From Cercis canadensis (taxonomy: Eukaryota; Streptophyta; Magnoliopsida; Fabales; Fabaceae), in contig QAOA01002849.1 of NCBI GenBank assembly GCA_003255065.1, forward strand, positions 278,400 through 342,399: DNA of 64,000 nucleotides, read 5' to 3'. Positions within the stretch are counted from its first letter, which is position 1, and the number at the start of each line of letters is the position of its first letter. The translations under genes and the position numbers were made by a program. The notes under the pieces were generated by a model. The model was not told where the DNA came from and did no database searches. It saw nothing but the letters and a program-made list of their open reading frames with translations. Below are positions 11,849 to 22,787 of this stretch, in pieces.

Positions 11849-12028
11849 TTTTTAACCCAACCTAAGACTAACCCAAGCATAGGTAAGAAAAAAAAAAGGT
11901 CTTAGTTACCTGAGAAATAGTTTTCGAGTAGGAAGATGTGAACGTAGAAGTGTGCTAAAACCCTCACTGACCTAATCTCCGATCTCTGAAGATTTTTGCA
12001 AAAGAGTGGAGTGAAATCTGGAAATTCC

Positions 12029-12038
12029 CTATATATAG
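12029..12038 (-). promoter_or_regulatory. Candidate TATA box of the antisense ORF
   Basis: The palindromic ctatatatag lies about 180 bp upstream of the antisense ATG at 11848. A copy of the same site lies near 12857 in the duplicated segment. It would let the antisense ORF be transcribed from inside the element rather than from an LTR. Because the site is symmetric, its direction is inferred only from the ORF. Confidence 0.45.
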
Positions 12039-13131
12039 CAGTGAACATTTTGATCCAACAATCCGACTTAATCACATCCAACATGTAGAGAGCAGCCGCC
12101 TCAAAGCTCGGGAAGTCCAAACGTCACGTCCACAACAGCCTTTTGCCTTGAGACGTGTAAATTGCAGCAAACATCATTTACTACCACCCTGACAACAACT
12201 CTCGTTATGCCATGTGGTCATACAACGAGTATTGAACAATCCTTGTAAAGTATTCATTTTACCCGTCTTATGGCTCGGAGATCGGTCAAGTCGAATTCTG
12301 AGCTTTGATGGGGGCAAATGTAGAGGCCTTATTGTCAGCCTAAATCCTGAAGACCCATTTAGCCAAAAAGCCCATATTCACGAAAGGTCCAAACTAAATC
12401 TGTCAGCTCATCACCTCATTTTGCTAAGAACCCCTATAAATAGCCTCNNNNNNNNNNNNNNNNNNGCTTCTAAATCGAAATCGTGATAATCCTAATTAAT
12501 GTTACTATAGTTTTCTTTCATTTGCCTAACGTAACTAGGTCGTATCGACAAGCTTATTGACCTAATTCCCTGGTGTACAAAAAGAGACATAGAAACCCTT
12601 ACGGGAGGGACTTCCTCGCAAGACCCACTAGAAGTCTTAGAGGAATTACCAGAAGACTCACTAGATGAACTCATTTTTTAACCCAACCTAAGACTAACCC
12701 AAGCATAGGTAAGAAAAAAAAAAGGTCTTAGTTACCTGAGAAATAGTTTTTGAGTAGGAAGATGTGAACGTAGAAGTGTGCTAAAACCCTCACTAACCTA
12801 ATCCCCGATCTCTAAAGATTTTTGCAAAAGAATGGAGTGAAATCTGGAAATTCCCTATATATAGCAGCGAACATTTTGATCCAACAATCCGACTTAATCA
12901 CATCCAACATGTAGAGAGCAGCCGCCTCAAAGCTCGGGAAGTCCAAACGTCACGTCCACAACAGCCTTTTGCCTTGAGACTTGTAAATTGCAGCAACCAT
13001 CATTTACTACCACCCTGACAACCACTCTCGTTATGCCATGTGGTCATACAACGAGTATTGAACAATCCTTGTAAAGTATTCATTTTACCCGTCTTATGGC
13101 TCGGAGATCGGTCAAGTCGAATTCTGAGCTT

Positions 13132-13144
13132 TGATGGGGGCAAA
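13132..13144 (+). promoter_or_regulatory. Polypurine tract of gypsy element
   Basis: TGATGGGGGCAAA lies immediately before the TG of the 3' LTR, the expected place for the plus-strand primer. A copy upstream of 12319 precedes the truncated LTR in the duplicated segment. Confidence 0.6.
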
Positions 13145-13475
13145 TGTAGAGGCCTTATTGTCAGCCTAAATCCTGAAGACCCATTTAGCCAAAAAGCCCA
13201 TATTCACGAAAGGTCCAAACTAAATCTGTCAGCTCATCACCTCATTTTGCTAAGAACCCCTATAAATAGCCTCCCATTACAGGTAACAAAACTTTTGACC
13301 CTTCTATCATTAATTATCCCCATTGAGCTCGGACCGACCTAACTTAATCTTCGGAGCATAGAAACAAGAGTCTGATCCTTCTTTTCTACTCGTGCATATT
13401 AGCTCAACTTAGCCCGACCTTTGAGAGCTCCCTAATTTTCGAGATACAACTCAACCTCAAACTCAGACATTGTCA
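13145..13475 (+). repeat. 3' LTR of gypsy element
   Basis: Starts TGTAGAGGCC and ends CATTGTCA, followed by the ATTTT target duplication. It has the same TATA box (TATAAATA) as the left LTR. A truncated extra copy at 12319-12447 belongs to the assembly duplication. Confidence 0.93.
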
Positions 13476-14020
13476 ATTTTCAACCATCTCACTTTTAAGT
13501 TATATTGAGTAGACCCTACTATATCCTTTGTTGCCTAGTTTCATTTAAATGTAATTAGTTTTACCAAAATATTAGAAGATCCTTGTTGATGGTCGAGATT
13601 AATATCAAAATGAGTATCACGTGGGTTCTCTAAGGGAGAATTACAAAAAAAAAAATTAATGAAAATATCTTTTAAAAATAACCACTGAAAACATGTAATA
13701 ACATTTTTTGGGAGCTGCTATTTAGACACCCTATTTTACTAATGTCACATCTTATTTAATGTCTAAATATAATATAGACTAAATTACTCTCAATTAATAT
13801 GAAAAGTTGTTAACTTTGACTAAAAACTTTTATATTAGGATTTTTACAATTAATTAAAAACTTTTTATATTGAATGATGGTAAATTAATTTTTATTATAT
13901 TTAGACATTAAATATGGTATGTCATTAGAAAAATCGGGTGTGAAAATAACAGCTCCTTTTTCTTTTTTGGTAATCTTCCCAAGACAGTTGTAGGCTTTGC
14001 AAAATAAAACTTAGGGGTTC
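13476..14020. other. Intergenic AT-rich DNA
   Basis: No gene or clear repeat was seen apart from short poly-A runs. Confidence 0.5.
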
Positions 14021-14788
14021 ATTGACTAAAAAAAATATCGTTTGCCAAAGTATTTATGAAAATGGAGTATTATACAAACTTATTACAGAAATGAAGTACT
14101 TTTGATTAATTTATTCATGGGCACACGGGTAAAAAGAGACATGTTACATTAGAAGTAGTGAACATATTGGAATCACGCTACATTAATGTAGTGAGACAGT
14201 CATTCAATTTAGGCTATTTAAAAGAGGTGTCACACTACTTTACAAGGTAGTATGACTCCAAATAACACGCTATTTCAAAGTAGCGTGACAACAAGAAACA
14301 CGTTATTTTAGAAACAGTGTGACAAGGAGACAAATGCTATTTCGGTGAAGTGTGTTTGTTTTGTAATTAAGCATGCAATTAAGATGTATTGTCCCGCTAC
14401 ATTAATGTAGCGCGACTCCAATAAAATCACTATTTCTAATGTAGCATGTCTCTCTTTGTTCGCATGCCCATAAATAAATGGAGTTTTCTTATATACTTGT
14501 TGTATTTATGTAATATGTCATACTACATGAGAATAACTAATGTGTAAATGACATGTATACAAGTCAACTTTTTTTAAGTTTATTTGAGAAAATAAGATAA
14601 ATTATATTTATATCCAATAAAATATAAAAATTACGTATAATTGTTACGTCAATGTAATATGACATACTCATGTAATATCATAGAATTCCCATAAATAAAT
14701 TAATTCAAAGTACCCAATTTATATAATAAGTTTGTACAATACCTCTTTTCTATAAATATTTTGTCAATTTATATTTTTTCAATCAATT
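14021..14788. mobile_element. Long inverted-repeat element with palindrome array
   Basis: The left arm (from attgactaaaaaaaatat, about 14021, through ttattcatgggca near 14121) is the imperfect inverse of the right arm (about 14690-14788, cataaataaattaattc through ttttttcaatcaatt). A second inner match joins 14120-14200 to 14390-14475. The motif cccataaataaat occurs twice on the right (about 14467 and 14691), so roughly 215 bp between them look inserted or duplicated. No transposase is encoded. It is a MITE or foldback element; the superfamily is not clear because I found no convincing target duplication. Confidence 0.6.
14140..14450. repeat. Run of about eight 20-26 bp palindromes
   Basis: Successive imperfect palindromes share a CACGCTAC...GTAGCGTG core. 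They lie at about 14140-14163, 14173-14194, 14230-14257, 14266-14287, 14298-14323, 14334-14354, 14391-14416 and 14427-14450. The clearest are cacgctatttcaaagtagcg and cgctacattaatgtagcg. Spacers of 10-35 bp are unrelated to each other. Confidence 0.75.
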
Positions 14789-17095
14789 AGCCAAGCTTGG
14801 GCTAGACTTGATGCCTAGTGTCCACACAGTAGTCATATGTATATATACAAGCAATGTGGTCCTTCTAGAAGCACTGTGTTAGACTAGTTGGGCCTTCCGT
14901 GCTAAAGCTGGTATGTATGTACTTCATAGGCAGGGGAGTATAGTACAGTAGGCAGGGATGGGTCCATAACTTTGAATGCATCCTAAAACCAGCAGTTGAT
15001 TTAGGCACTGGATTTGGCTGTTTTGTGTCATTCTCATTGGGGCCATTGTGGGACTGCATGCAGTTAGACGCATTGTATGATGGTGTACGTCCCTATCACA
15101 CACCAACAATTCAATTTCTCTCCAACCATCTCTGCCCTCTACTCCCTACTTCCCCTAATTACTTTCCATTCTCAATTCTAAGTGGTCGGCATATAATATC
15201 TTCAATTTCTATTTGTCTATTAATATATTGTTGAAATTGTTAAAAGATCTTTATAACTAATATAAAAATTTAATTTTAAAAGTTGTATTCACTTATGAAA
15301 ACATCTTAGATTTTTAGTCATTAATTGCTCATAACATTTTTAGATCTTATTATAACTTAAAGTTTTTGTTTATAGAATTTAGTTTTGATCCATTGACAGT
15401 ATAAGAGAATTTTTACTTAGTCACTTAATCATGTGTTGTCATATATATATATATAAAAAAAAAAATATTGAAGTCATTAATGGTGGTAAAATATCTTATT
15501 TATTTTAATAATGTGATATGATAACACATTATAGAACGTAAAATAGTTTTACATTAATAACAAATCAAATTTAAATATATCATATTCATATAGGTATAAA
15601 TATCCAAATAATAAACCATGACCACCATACATTTAAGAATTATCTAAATCATGTGAAGGTTTTTTATGGTATTAATCGTAAGGTTATATATCCTCGAGTC
15701 AGCTTTCGCATATCGAAATCAAGTCTCTATTCGAACAATCTTAAAATTGAATAGTTGTTCAAGTAAAGAATTCAACCTCACTAGCTTGCAAATGATAAGG
15801 ATTATCCCTAATAATTGTAATTATTTTATATAAGTTCTACATCTATCTAAAATTATAGTAAGGGTTATAATACCCGTTTTTAATGAAGAGTCTTGCTATA
15901 TTTGATTGGACTTTGGAGGACTTCATCTAAATGGCATATTGTATAGGGGTAGCAATTCATAACAAATCAATTAATACACGAGGAGACATGTTTAAACAAA
16001 ACGTGGCATGTCAAATTCTTGTCCTTTGAATTTAATCCACAACCTTTATCCACAACTTTATCTTGAAGTTTTGTTGGCTCAATGCTACAAAAATCTAAAT
16101 TTCTAACTTCCTCTAAAGTGCTCAAAACTATTTATTTATTTATTATTAGCATAATAGTTTTATTAAATAAATAAAACTAATTTTTTTAATTGAGATATGA
16201 GAGTATAAAATTTAAATCTACGGACCTTAACTTTTTCAAAAAATTCTTGAATTACTTAGTGTGTGGTTGTATTAGCATAATATCACTTATATGCTATCTA
16301 ACCTAATATGTTCAATATATTATCAGAGTTAACATAATTTAAGTTTTATAAATTCTAAGAATGACAGAATAGGAAAACTCCAAACATCCTTTTGCATTGA
16401 ATCAACTTTTTCTCTCTCTCTCTCTCTTTTTTCCTGTTATTCACCACGTGGAAAGTGAAAGCTGCCTGAACATATACAGAANATATGTTCAATCTATTAT
16501 CAGAGTTAACATAATTTAAGTTTTATAAATTCTAAGAATGACAGAATAGGAAAACTCCAAACATCCTTTTGCATTGAATCAACTTTTTCTCTCTCTCTCT
16601 CTCTTTTTTCCTGTTATTCACCACGTGGAAAGTGAAAGCTGCCTGAACATATACAGAAATTATCAAATTAATACCCTGATATAGTACGGTCATACACTCC
16701 ATCTTGGCCAAACAGCCAAACAGGACCATTATCACCACTTGACCCCACCATCAGAACATTTGACCACCATGAAACGACGCAACACCTTCCACCCTCCAAC
16801 GTCGTATCTTTTCTTCCCTTGACTGACTTGTCCCCGTCGTTTCAGACTCTCCGGAGTCAATACCATTTTACCAGTGCAAACTGCAAACCAACCGAGTTCC
16901 ATAACTGACTTGCTATGGTTAAATCCTCATTCGAGAATTGCTTATTGCACACACACACTGTGTTTCCACTAGCCAAATTGACGGTTATAGAGAAATATTT
17001 ATATTAATTGTACTCAATTAAATATAAATCGTGTCAATTGTCTCACACTGCCAGTGGCAATGTAATTAAGTTTGAGTCTAATTAATGTGGCTTAT
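14789..17095. other. Intergenic region downstream of the BAHD gene
   Basis: AT-rich, no supportable gene. It contains a TA run (about 15439-15454), a 176-bp duplication around the N at 16482, two copies of a short CT run within that duplication (about 16411 and 16589), and the 3' flank of the BAHD gene. Confidence 0.55.
16306..16658 (+). repeat. 176-bp direct duplication around single N (16482)
   Basis: Copies at 16306-16481 and 16483-16658, equal in length and nearly identical. A likely assembly join. Confidence 0.88.
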
Positions 17096-18499
17096 TCACA
17101 CTATTGGCGTTACATACTGCATAAACTCCATGTCGTTTTCAAGCCCTGCCATTGTTTCAGGAGCCAAAACGACCTCCAGATCAACGCTGCCGTTTCCTTC
17201 TCTACCTGGAAACGCCGAGATCTTACCATCAAATTTGTTGGCTTTTCCGCTCCGAACAGCCAACGGTTTTCCCCAACCGAAATCATTGTCGTACATAGGA
17301 AATCTTGGAGAGCTACCCATGGTCACTGATGCGCCGTCGAAGTTCCCTAGCGGGAACAACCTTGGTGCTTTTTCCCAATCCTCTACGCCGCGACGCACCT
17401 TAGCGTCGTCGTGAGCGACGACGTTTTGATGGAGCATATCTGCGCACCAGCGCAGATCCCGAGAGAGGATCTCTCCGACTTGAGCAACGGTCGGGATGCT
17501 CTGAATCGCGTTGCCGAAGTAATAAGCGTTCATCTTCGGGTTCAGCCGGGGGCGGCAGTTCACAGCCATACGGAACGTCGACGTTTTGTAAGAGTCCAAC
17601 TTCCTCGCACGTGTCACGGAACGCCACAACTGAGCAGACAGCGATTGGAACGATGAAATCTCCTCCGTCCGATTAGCGAACCCGTTAGTGACGCCGTTAA
17701 CGGTTTTCCAATTGTCGTTTGCTTGCTTCCCCATTAGCTCCGTGGAATCTGGAAAACCGTTACGCACTCCACCGCCATTGGTTCTCTGTTTCAATCTCAG
17801 TATTGCTTCTCTACTAAAGTGGAACACTCTCTCTCGCAACGGCTCATGGTCTGCAAACGTCACCTTAGGGCCGCCGGTGGGGACTCTCAGCACAGCTGCG
17901 GAGTTGAAAACGGTGTCGCGGGTGAAGTCCGGCGACTTCGATATCTTCTTCACACCTTTACAGATCTCCGCGAAAGTGTTAAAGAAGTGCCAGAACGAAG
18001 TCCCGTCGGTGACCGCGTGATTCACGGTACATCCGATGAAAACGCCGTCGGCGAGCTCTGTCACCTGAACGGCGGCGAGTGGGTTGTAATGGCCGGAGAA
18101 GCTGATGGTCTTGTCATAAGCAAAAAATTCCTTGAAGGAATTGGGGACATCAACAATAGAAGGAGAGTAAATAGTGCTAATAGCAAGGTGTTTGGCTTTG
18201 GCGTGAACGAATTCTACGCCGGCGTCGTTGCACAAGATATGAACGTAACCGTCGTCGTCTGTGATGAGACGGCCGGCGAGGGCGGGAAAATGGGTGAGAG
18301 TAACAGAGAGAGAGTGCTTGAGAAACACAAGAAGATCATCAATTGAATAAGGTGGGCATGTGAGTAAAACACCCTTTTGAATGTAATGGCATGAGAGCAT
18401 AGGAAGATCTGAAACAGAGAGCTTGAGAGTTTTAAGGGTGGATTTTTGATCTGGGTAGATGGTGCATTTGGAGATCATAGTTGTAGCAGAAGAAGGCAT
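17096..18499 (-). CDS. BAHD-family acyltransferase
   Basis: A 467-residue protein in one uninterrupted frame, the usual BAHD size. BAHD enzymes move an acyl group from an acyl-CoA to a hydroxyl or amine of plant metabolites and are cytosolic. The catalytic HxxxD is HAVTD at residues 161-165, in the block GVFIGCTVNHAVTDGTSFWH. The structural DFGWG motif is at residues 406-410 (DNDFGWGKP). The N-terminal LSVSDLPMLSCHYIQKGVL block places it near the subgroup of uncharacterised Arabidopsis acetyltransferases such as At3g50280 and possibly DCR or EPS1; acyl donor and acceptor cannot be read from sequence. The start is the ATG at 18499-18497; the frame extends four codons further but has no earlier ATG. 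The stop is TGA at 17096-17098. No intron, as in many members of this subgroup. Codon use is GC-richer than the surroundings, as expected for a real gene. Confidence 0.95.
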   Translation of the reverse strand: MPSSATTMISKCTIYPDQKSTLKTLKLSVSDLPMLSCHYIQKGVLLTCPPYSIDDLLVFLKHSLSVTLTHFPALAGRLITDDDGYVHILCNDAGVEFVHAKAKHLAISTIYSPSIVDVPNSFKEFFAYDKTISFSGHYNPLAAVQVTELADGVFIGCTVNHAVTDGTSFWHFFNTFAEICKGVKKISKSPDFTRDTVFNSAAVLRVPTGGPKVTFADHEPLRERVFHFSREAILRLKQRTNGGGVRNGFPDSTELMGKQANDNWKTVNGVTNGFANRTEEISSFQSLSAQLWRSVTRARKLDSYKTSTFRMAVNCRPRLNPKMNAYYFGNAIQSIPTVAQVGEILSRDLRWCADMLHQNVVAHDDAKVRRGVEDWEKAPRLFPLGNFDGASVTMGSSPRFPMYDNDFGWGKPLAVRSGKANKFDGKISAFPGREGNGSVDLEVVLAPETMAGLENDMEFMQYVTPIV

Positions 18500-18597
18500 T
18501 TTACTGCTCAATTTTCAATTTCTGTTTTTCTTGTGATTGCAACTGAAGGAGAGTACTGCAATGTTAGCTTGGTTTGTAAATGGAGAGAGGGATGAAC

Positions 18598-18605
18598 TAT
18601 TTATA
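18598..18605 (-). promoter_or_regulatory. TATA box of the BAHD gene
   Basis: TATAAATA on the minus strand, about 100 bp upstream of the start codon. That predicts a transcription start near 18570 and a leader of about 70 bp. Confidence 0.65.
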
Positions 18606-18619
18606 GAGGAAGAGGTGAA

Positions 18620-19567
18620 GAGGTTGGGTTGGATTCATGCACTTGGGAGGTTATGTTCATGGCTGTTAATTGTTCCCTTATGACTATGCACTTTTCTTCC
18701 ATTTTCTATTTGTTTTTTTCTGTTTGTTTTTTATTTTAAAATGAAAGAATAAATTATGAAAGGGTGGTGTGATGCGGCAACAGTATGCTGGAGAAGGGGG
18801 ACACCTGGAGTCAAATTAATACTGTAAGTTATCGTTCATTGGAAATCAAGTTTTCTTGGGAAATAGTGCAGTTTGTGAAATTGTAAATGGCTAAATATAA
18901 TATAATATAACACAAACTGAAATAAAAATTGATAATTTCTATAGTTTATTTTATTCAAGAGATATTAGGGTCTAATATTTAATATTTAATTCTGTTTGTA
19001 GAATGGATATTATTTATGTTATTAAATAATTATTATTGTAAATATTTTTTTTTATTTTAGTTACAATTCTAAATGAAATTGACAAATTTTAAAAATGATT
19101 TTAGTATACTCAATTACAAACTATTTAATTTAATATGCACATTTTTTATTATATTTATGGATCAAACTAGTACTTGTATAGACAAAAAAAATATATGAAT
19201 CCTACACAAACTNTATATGGATCCTACACAAACTAATTCACAAGCAAAGTCAATTATTAATTTGTGCTATGTGAGAATACTATTATTTATTTTGTCAAAA
19301 TTATGAGGTGGCTAAGTTGCTCCCACTACAAATAAGATGTGAATACCTACTTATCTACCAATAAAGAATTACTAGCACAATTTAAACCGAAGACATTTTC
19401 ATTGGTTTGAGAGTACTTCCATGTATCTAAGAACTTTTGCTATATTTGCATAAATGCATAATCTGAATTGAATTAGATACTAAAATTTTAACAAGCACAT
19501 ACTAAATCTACTTCAATTTTTTCATACAAGCTCAAATTTTTGGATTGAGGAAGGGGATATGAAGATT
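18620..19567. other. BAHD promoter and AT-rich intergenic DNA
   Basis: No gene. It includes a 21-bp near-identical repeat around the N at 19213 (19192-19212 and 19214-19234). Confidence 0.5.
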
Positions 19568-20000
19568 GACTTATTTACTTGAATATTATATTTTAGCAAC
19601 AAAATTATATATTTATCATACTTTTTAATTTAATTACTTAAATATTATAATTTTTAAAAAATAAAAAATAAAACTTTTTGAACATGTAAAGACCACAAGT
19701 GACCACGTGGTGTGTCCACATGAGACATGCCAATTGCCCATTGATGTGTCATTTCTTGTTATGTTTTCCTTTAATTTTTCTTTTTTAATTCTTATAGGCA
19801 GTTGAAAAAAATACACATTGTGAAACTATCGGCATGTCAGATGTGGACACACCATGTAGTCACTGGCGCAGTCCACACATGTCTGAAATATTTTTTTAAT
19901 TTTTAATTTTTTTTAAATATAATATTAAAATAAATAAATTAAAAAATATAATAAATATATAAAATTATTTTTAAAATATTATATTCCAATCAAAGGGCCA
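19568..20000. mobile_element. Mutator-like MITE with long inverted arms
   Basis: 433 bp flanked by an exact 9-bp duplication ATGAAGATT (19559-19567 and 20001-20009). The ends are inverted: the left gaatattatattttag pairs with the right taaaatattatattcc. Inside, the blocks gaccacgtggtgtgtccaca and tgtggacacaccatgtagtc pair as well. A 9-bp target duplication with long inverted repeats fits a non-autonomous Mutator-like element. No coding capacity. Confidence 0.8.
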
Positions 20001-21945
20001 ATGAAGATTCATAGAGGATGTGGGATTGAAGCAGGGCATACAGTGATCCAGCAATTCTCGTGACCAGCTTCTGCCTTGATTTTTCAAACTTTTTTATAAA
20101 GCTGTGCCAAATATCTTCCTTTGGAAAGTGCTCCACTGCTCATATCTACAGACAAGCAAACTCCAGTGCAGATTGCCTTGTTAAATATCCAACTTCTGTA
20201 TTCAGACTGGTTTGTATTCAGACTCCTTATTAGCATTGCAATGAAGTGACTTAATTATTTTATTTTTTGAGTTAATTTTTTAATTATTTATTAAATATTA
20301 TTTTAATTTTTAATTTATTTTTAGTGTTATTTTAATCTTCAAATAATCACTTCATATAAGTTTTTTAAGTAATATTTTTATACTTACAAATGGCTGCTTT
20401 GCTAAGAGAAATGATTATTCAAGAATGAAGTGACAAAAAATAAATTAGAGATTAAAATGATATTTAAGAAATAATTTAAGAATAAAAAATTGTATTTTTT
20501 TTTTGTTATTAGATAGTAGTAAATTTTTTATTGGGATATGAGGGAATGAGTATTTAAACTTGTGATTTTAACTTTTTAAAAAGATTCCTAAATAAGTTAT
20601 ACTATGTGTACTTATACGACATGATAATTGTACCATCAAATCAATACTATTTCCCAAATTTGTAAGATAAAATGAAATTTGATTAAAGAGGTTGAATAAA
20701 AATTTTAAGTAAGTTCACTTAAACTAGTACCCATGCAAAAAAAAAAAATGTAAAAATAAGTTGTAATAAATATAATACAACTCTATTTTCATTTAATTAA
20801 GCTAAATTAGTTCATATCTTATGACTAATTTAGAGTGTGTATGAAACATGTTTTAAAATAGAGATAAATTTATTTTCTTTGAAAAGAAATGATTTTCAGA
20901 TAACCGAATATTAAACTCTTAAGTTAATATAGTTTTAAATAAATTTTTAGAAAATTTTTCTAAATAAAAATAATGAATCCCCATTATATACGAGACCAAT
21001 GTTTCTTCAAAATAGATACCATGAATCGATTTAGATGGTATATATGATATCAACTTATGTCACATAACTTTAAAAATATAAATAATAGAAAACATATTAC
21101 ATATTAAAAAGATTATGATCATTTTAATTAGTTTGATGTATATTAATTGACAATATATACAAAGACATGTTTTGTGTCTAATTCATTACGAGCAAAACCT
21201 TCTATCATAACTCAATAGAGGGACATGTATAGTCATTGGTCGTGATAGTTTATAGATATTTCTAAGATAAAATCAAAATGGTGTGTAGTTGTTGAGAGCA
21301 TGTTCCACTGAATTAGAGCTCTTCTTCAAATATATTATAACCTCTTATAATTTCTTTTATAAAATTTATACATAATTTTCTACAACCTCTACCTCTTTAA
21401 CACAACATCTTACTTTATATTTTCTGAGAAGTAGTTGCAAATTGTGGAAAGAGTAGTATCATTTGCACATATATAATTATACATATAATATATACAAGCA
21501 CACATGCATAATTGGTCTAGGCATTTTTTTAAAAGATTGAAGTTTTAAGTTCGAATTTCTATTCCCCTATACTCCCTCATCTAAAAATTTAGCTTTATCT
21601 ACTTGCATATTATCTAAATTGCTCACTACTAGACCATATTTAGTGGCTTATTTTGTATGTCTGTTATAAAATTTATTTTAATTTATATAACTTAATATTT
21701 TAAATTTCTTTGTTACATTTTTTTGGCTATTTAACACTAAAAAATAATTTTAAAACAAATTAATATTCTAAAAGTATTTCTTAAATAATATATCACATAA
21801 AATTAATATTTTTCAAATAATTTTGTTCTAAATTATTTTTGTAAGCTAATCTAAATGTATTAAATGATTTATATCTTTTTTTCTTAAATTACAGATTTGT
21901 TTCTTAGAAACATTTTCTTTCTTTCTTCTTTTCAAATTAACAAAG

Positions 21946-21948
<3 letters not shown>

Positions 21949-22027
<79 letters not shown>

Positions 22028-22028
22028 G
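21949..22028 (+). repeat. (TC)n then (TA)n microsatellite
   Basis: About 30 uninterrupted TC units followed by about eight TA units. It accounts for an arginine/glutamate-repeat reading frame on the minus strand, which is not a gene. Confidence 0.97.
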
Positions 22029-22787
22029 ACAACCACAAAGGATTTCATCATTAAAATATCTCTTTAATAGATCTTTAGGAGACGCCAATAAGTCCTAAAA
22101 ACTTCATCATGGAGTTTTCATATATATAAATACCATTACCAAATTGAAGGGTATGAGAAGGGATAGGCTACCTTATATTTATTTATTCCTCAAGTGGACC
22201 AAAAATCACTCTCTCTTAATATGTTGTTTAATCATACTAGATAAGTATTAGATAGTCATGATGTAACTAATGAAGATATTGACATACAATTAGCAAATTG
22301 AATATTATTTGTGTAGAGCCTCATGTAGTAAGTATAAAGATTATGATACTATTACAAACACAGGCAATATAATTAGTATAGGTGATTTCCTACAGGGTTG
22401 AGGTATGAGATATAAATTCCCATTTACTCACTATCTCGAGTTTAGAAATCTAACTTCCTCTATCTTATGGGAAAAAAAGGAAATACAAAGGTTATGAAAT
22501 CAAATGCTAAGTGATGATTTCGTTCTATACTCTATTTTATGGAATGAACGCTGCTATGTTTGATAGCAAAGAAAGGCATAAAATGGTGATTTCATTCCAA
22601 GCATGATTCCATAGAAGTGGGGATGAGCATTCTCACCTTGAGAAGAGATGGGATTGCTCATTTAAAAAAATCATCCCTGGGAACGCTATTTTTCTGAGAA
22701 TAGTTTTTGAAAAACTTATACTAAGCATGTGAATTTTATATTTTCAAGTTGAGATTTTCAAAAAAACTAGAAAAAATTTGTATACCA

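Larger units (their letters stand above)
11640..13273 (+). repeat. 808-bp direct duplication around 18-N gap
   Basis: Copy 1 is 11640-12447, the gap is 12448-12465, and copy 2 is 12466-13273. Both copies are 808 bp. They differ at a handful of positions, for example tttcgagt versus ttttgagt and ctgacctaatctc versus ctaacctaatccc. Copy 1 stops inside the LTR (at tagcctc) and copy 2 runs through the complete 3' LTR. It is best read as two unmerged contig ends, possibly the two haplotypes. Confidence 0.9.
2793..13475 (+). mobile_element. Tat-lineage Ty3/gypsy LTR retrotransposon, decayed
   Basis: A full-length element with two LTRs of about 330 bp that start TGTA and end GTCA, flanked by an exact 5-bp target duplication ATTTT (2788-2792 and 13476-13480). 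Inside, in order, are a primer-binding region just after the left LTR, gag, protease, reverse transcriptase, RNase H, a second RNase H-like domain, integrase, a 78-bp tandem array, a degenerate 22-bp array, an antisense ORF and a purine tract before the right LTR. The order, the second RNase H and the antisense ORF are hallmarks of the plant Tat group. Every coding domain has stops or frameshifts, so it cannot be autonomous. The measured length of 10.7 kb is inflated by two duplications at N junctions (3548 and 12448-12465); without them it would be about 9.5 kb. Confidence 0.93.

Noticed and set aside
17411..18346. Long frames of 81-175 codons on the plus strand across the BAHD gene
   Set aside because: Antisense shadows caused by the GC-rich third positions of the BAHD coding sequence; no family features.
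18500..18511. Four extra codons upstream of the BAHD start
   Set aside because: There is no ATG in this extension; the first ATG of the frame is at 18499.
21846..22088. 80-codon frame with an Arg/Glu repeat
   Set aside because: It is the translation of the TC microsatellite.
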